Source: Paracoccaceae bacterium (GTDB lineage: Bacteria; Pseudomonadota; Alphaproteobacteria; Rhodobacterales; Rhodobacteraceae). Taken from it: DNA of 6,523 nt. Positions 6,415 to 6,523 of this stretch are shown one piece after another (positions within the stretch are counted from its first letter, which is position 1; the number at the start of each line of letters is the position of its first letter). The notes under the pieces were generated by a model, which was given only the letters and a program-made list of their open reading frames with translations, was not told where the DNA came from and ran no database searches. The DNA is taken from NCBI GenBank assembly GCA_002401945.1, contig NVUP01000014.1, positions 17,316 through 23,838 on the forward strand, given 5' to 3'. The position numbers and the translations under genes were made by a program.

Positions 6415-6423
6415 TGTGGATAA
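6415..6423 (-). promoter_or_regulatory. DnaA box
   Basis: TGTGGATAA on the plus strand is TTATCCACA on the minus strand, a perfect match to the classical DnaA box. It lies 12 bp after the last iteron-like repeat, as in many iteron plasmid origins that recruit host DnaA. Confidence 0.65.
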
Positions 6424-6514
6424 CTCTAGGGTGGGTGTCACTAAAACCACGAAACCGAGTCATCCCGCGACAGGCATCAAGACGGGAGGCCGGTGAGATC
6501 GGGCAGGGATCACT

Positions 6515-6523
6515 ATGAGTGCA
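6515..6523 (+). CDS. Start of a probable replication initiator gene (cut by window edge)
   Basis: Only three codons (Met-Ser-Ala) are visible. AGGGA at 6505-6509 lies five bases before the ATG, and a stop codon in the same frame at 6494 rules out a farther upstream start in that frame. An initiator is inferred purely from position: downstream of the iterons and DnaA box, and divergent from parAB. A GTG at 6493 opens another frame that cannot be excluded. Confidence 0.35.

Larger units (their letters stand above)
6054..6514. other. oriV: Putative replication origin region between parA and the rep start
   Basis: This 461-bp stretch has no convincing long gene. From left to right it holds a repeated CATGGAT (6095 and 6106), a 21-bp inverted repeat (6121-6141), a small inverted repeat (TCCGAC 6193-6198, GTCGGA 6209-6214), and an AT-rich tract at about 6238-6277. 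A GGGGGGTTTTTT block (6323-6334), three 22-bp-spaced iteron-like repeats (6343-6403) and a perfect DnaA box (6415-6423) follow. The AT-rich tract, iterons and DnaA box together are the usual makeup of an iteron plasmid origin. Origin activity is inferred. Confidence 0.6.

Overview
This GC-rich window looks like alphaproteobacterial DNA, most likely an extrachromosomal replicon of the Rhodobacteraceae (Roseobacter group). This is inferred from codon composition and gene content; no database search was possible. It joins the edge of a surface-polysaccharide cluster to a plasmid partition and replication module.

Left part (1-3334). A family 2 glycosyltransferase gene runs leftward and is cut by the window edge. 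Divergent from it are a UDP-glucuronate 4-epimerase gene and then ugd (UDP-glucose 6-dehydrogenase). Together the last two convert UDP-glucose to UDP-glucuronate and then to UDP-galacturonate, which are precursors for acidic exopolysaccharide, capsule or LPS. A 21-bp perfect inverted repeat with outward-facing TTGACA motifs sits in the divergent promoter region. A 37-bp near-identical direct repeat flanks ugd. It carries a palindrome, TGTTTCGCGCGCGAAACA, that closely resembles bacterial parS centromere sites.

Middle (3335-3512). ugd and parB converge on a strong, probably bidirectional, intrinsic terminator.

Right part (3513-6523). parA and parB lie on the minus strand as a type Ia-like partition operon: a large ParA with an N-terminal extension, followed by ParB. 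Upstream of parA is a 461-bp noncoding region with origin hallmarks. It contains a 21-bp inverted repeat overlapping a possible parAB promoter, an AT-rich tract with helically phased AGTTA repeats, three iteron-like repeats at an exact 22-bp period, a perfect DnaA box, and then a Shine-Dalgarno-like sequence and ATG at 6515. That ATG probably begins the replication initiator gene, of which only three codons are visible.

The genes fit a plasmid or chromid whose maintenance genes sit beside polysaccharide genes. This resembles the roseobacter 'biofilm plasmids' (RepA-I type, rhamnose/polysaccharide cargo) known from the literature, but the replicase type cannot be determined here. The most notable point is the candidate pair of parS sites: one just downstream of parB, the other in front of ugd inside the sugar genes.
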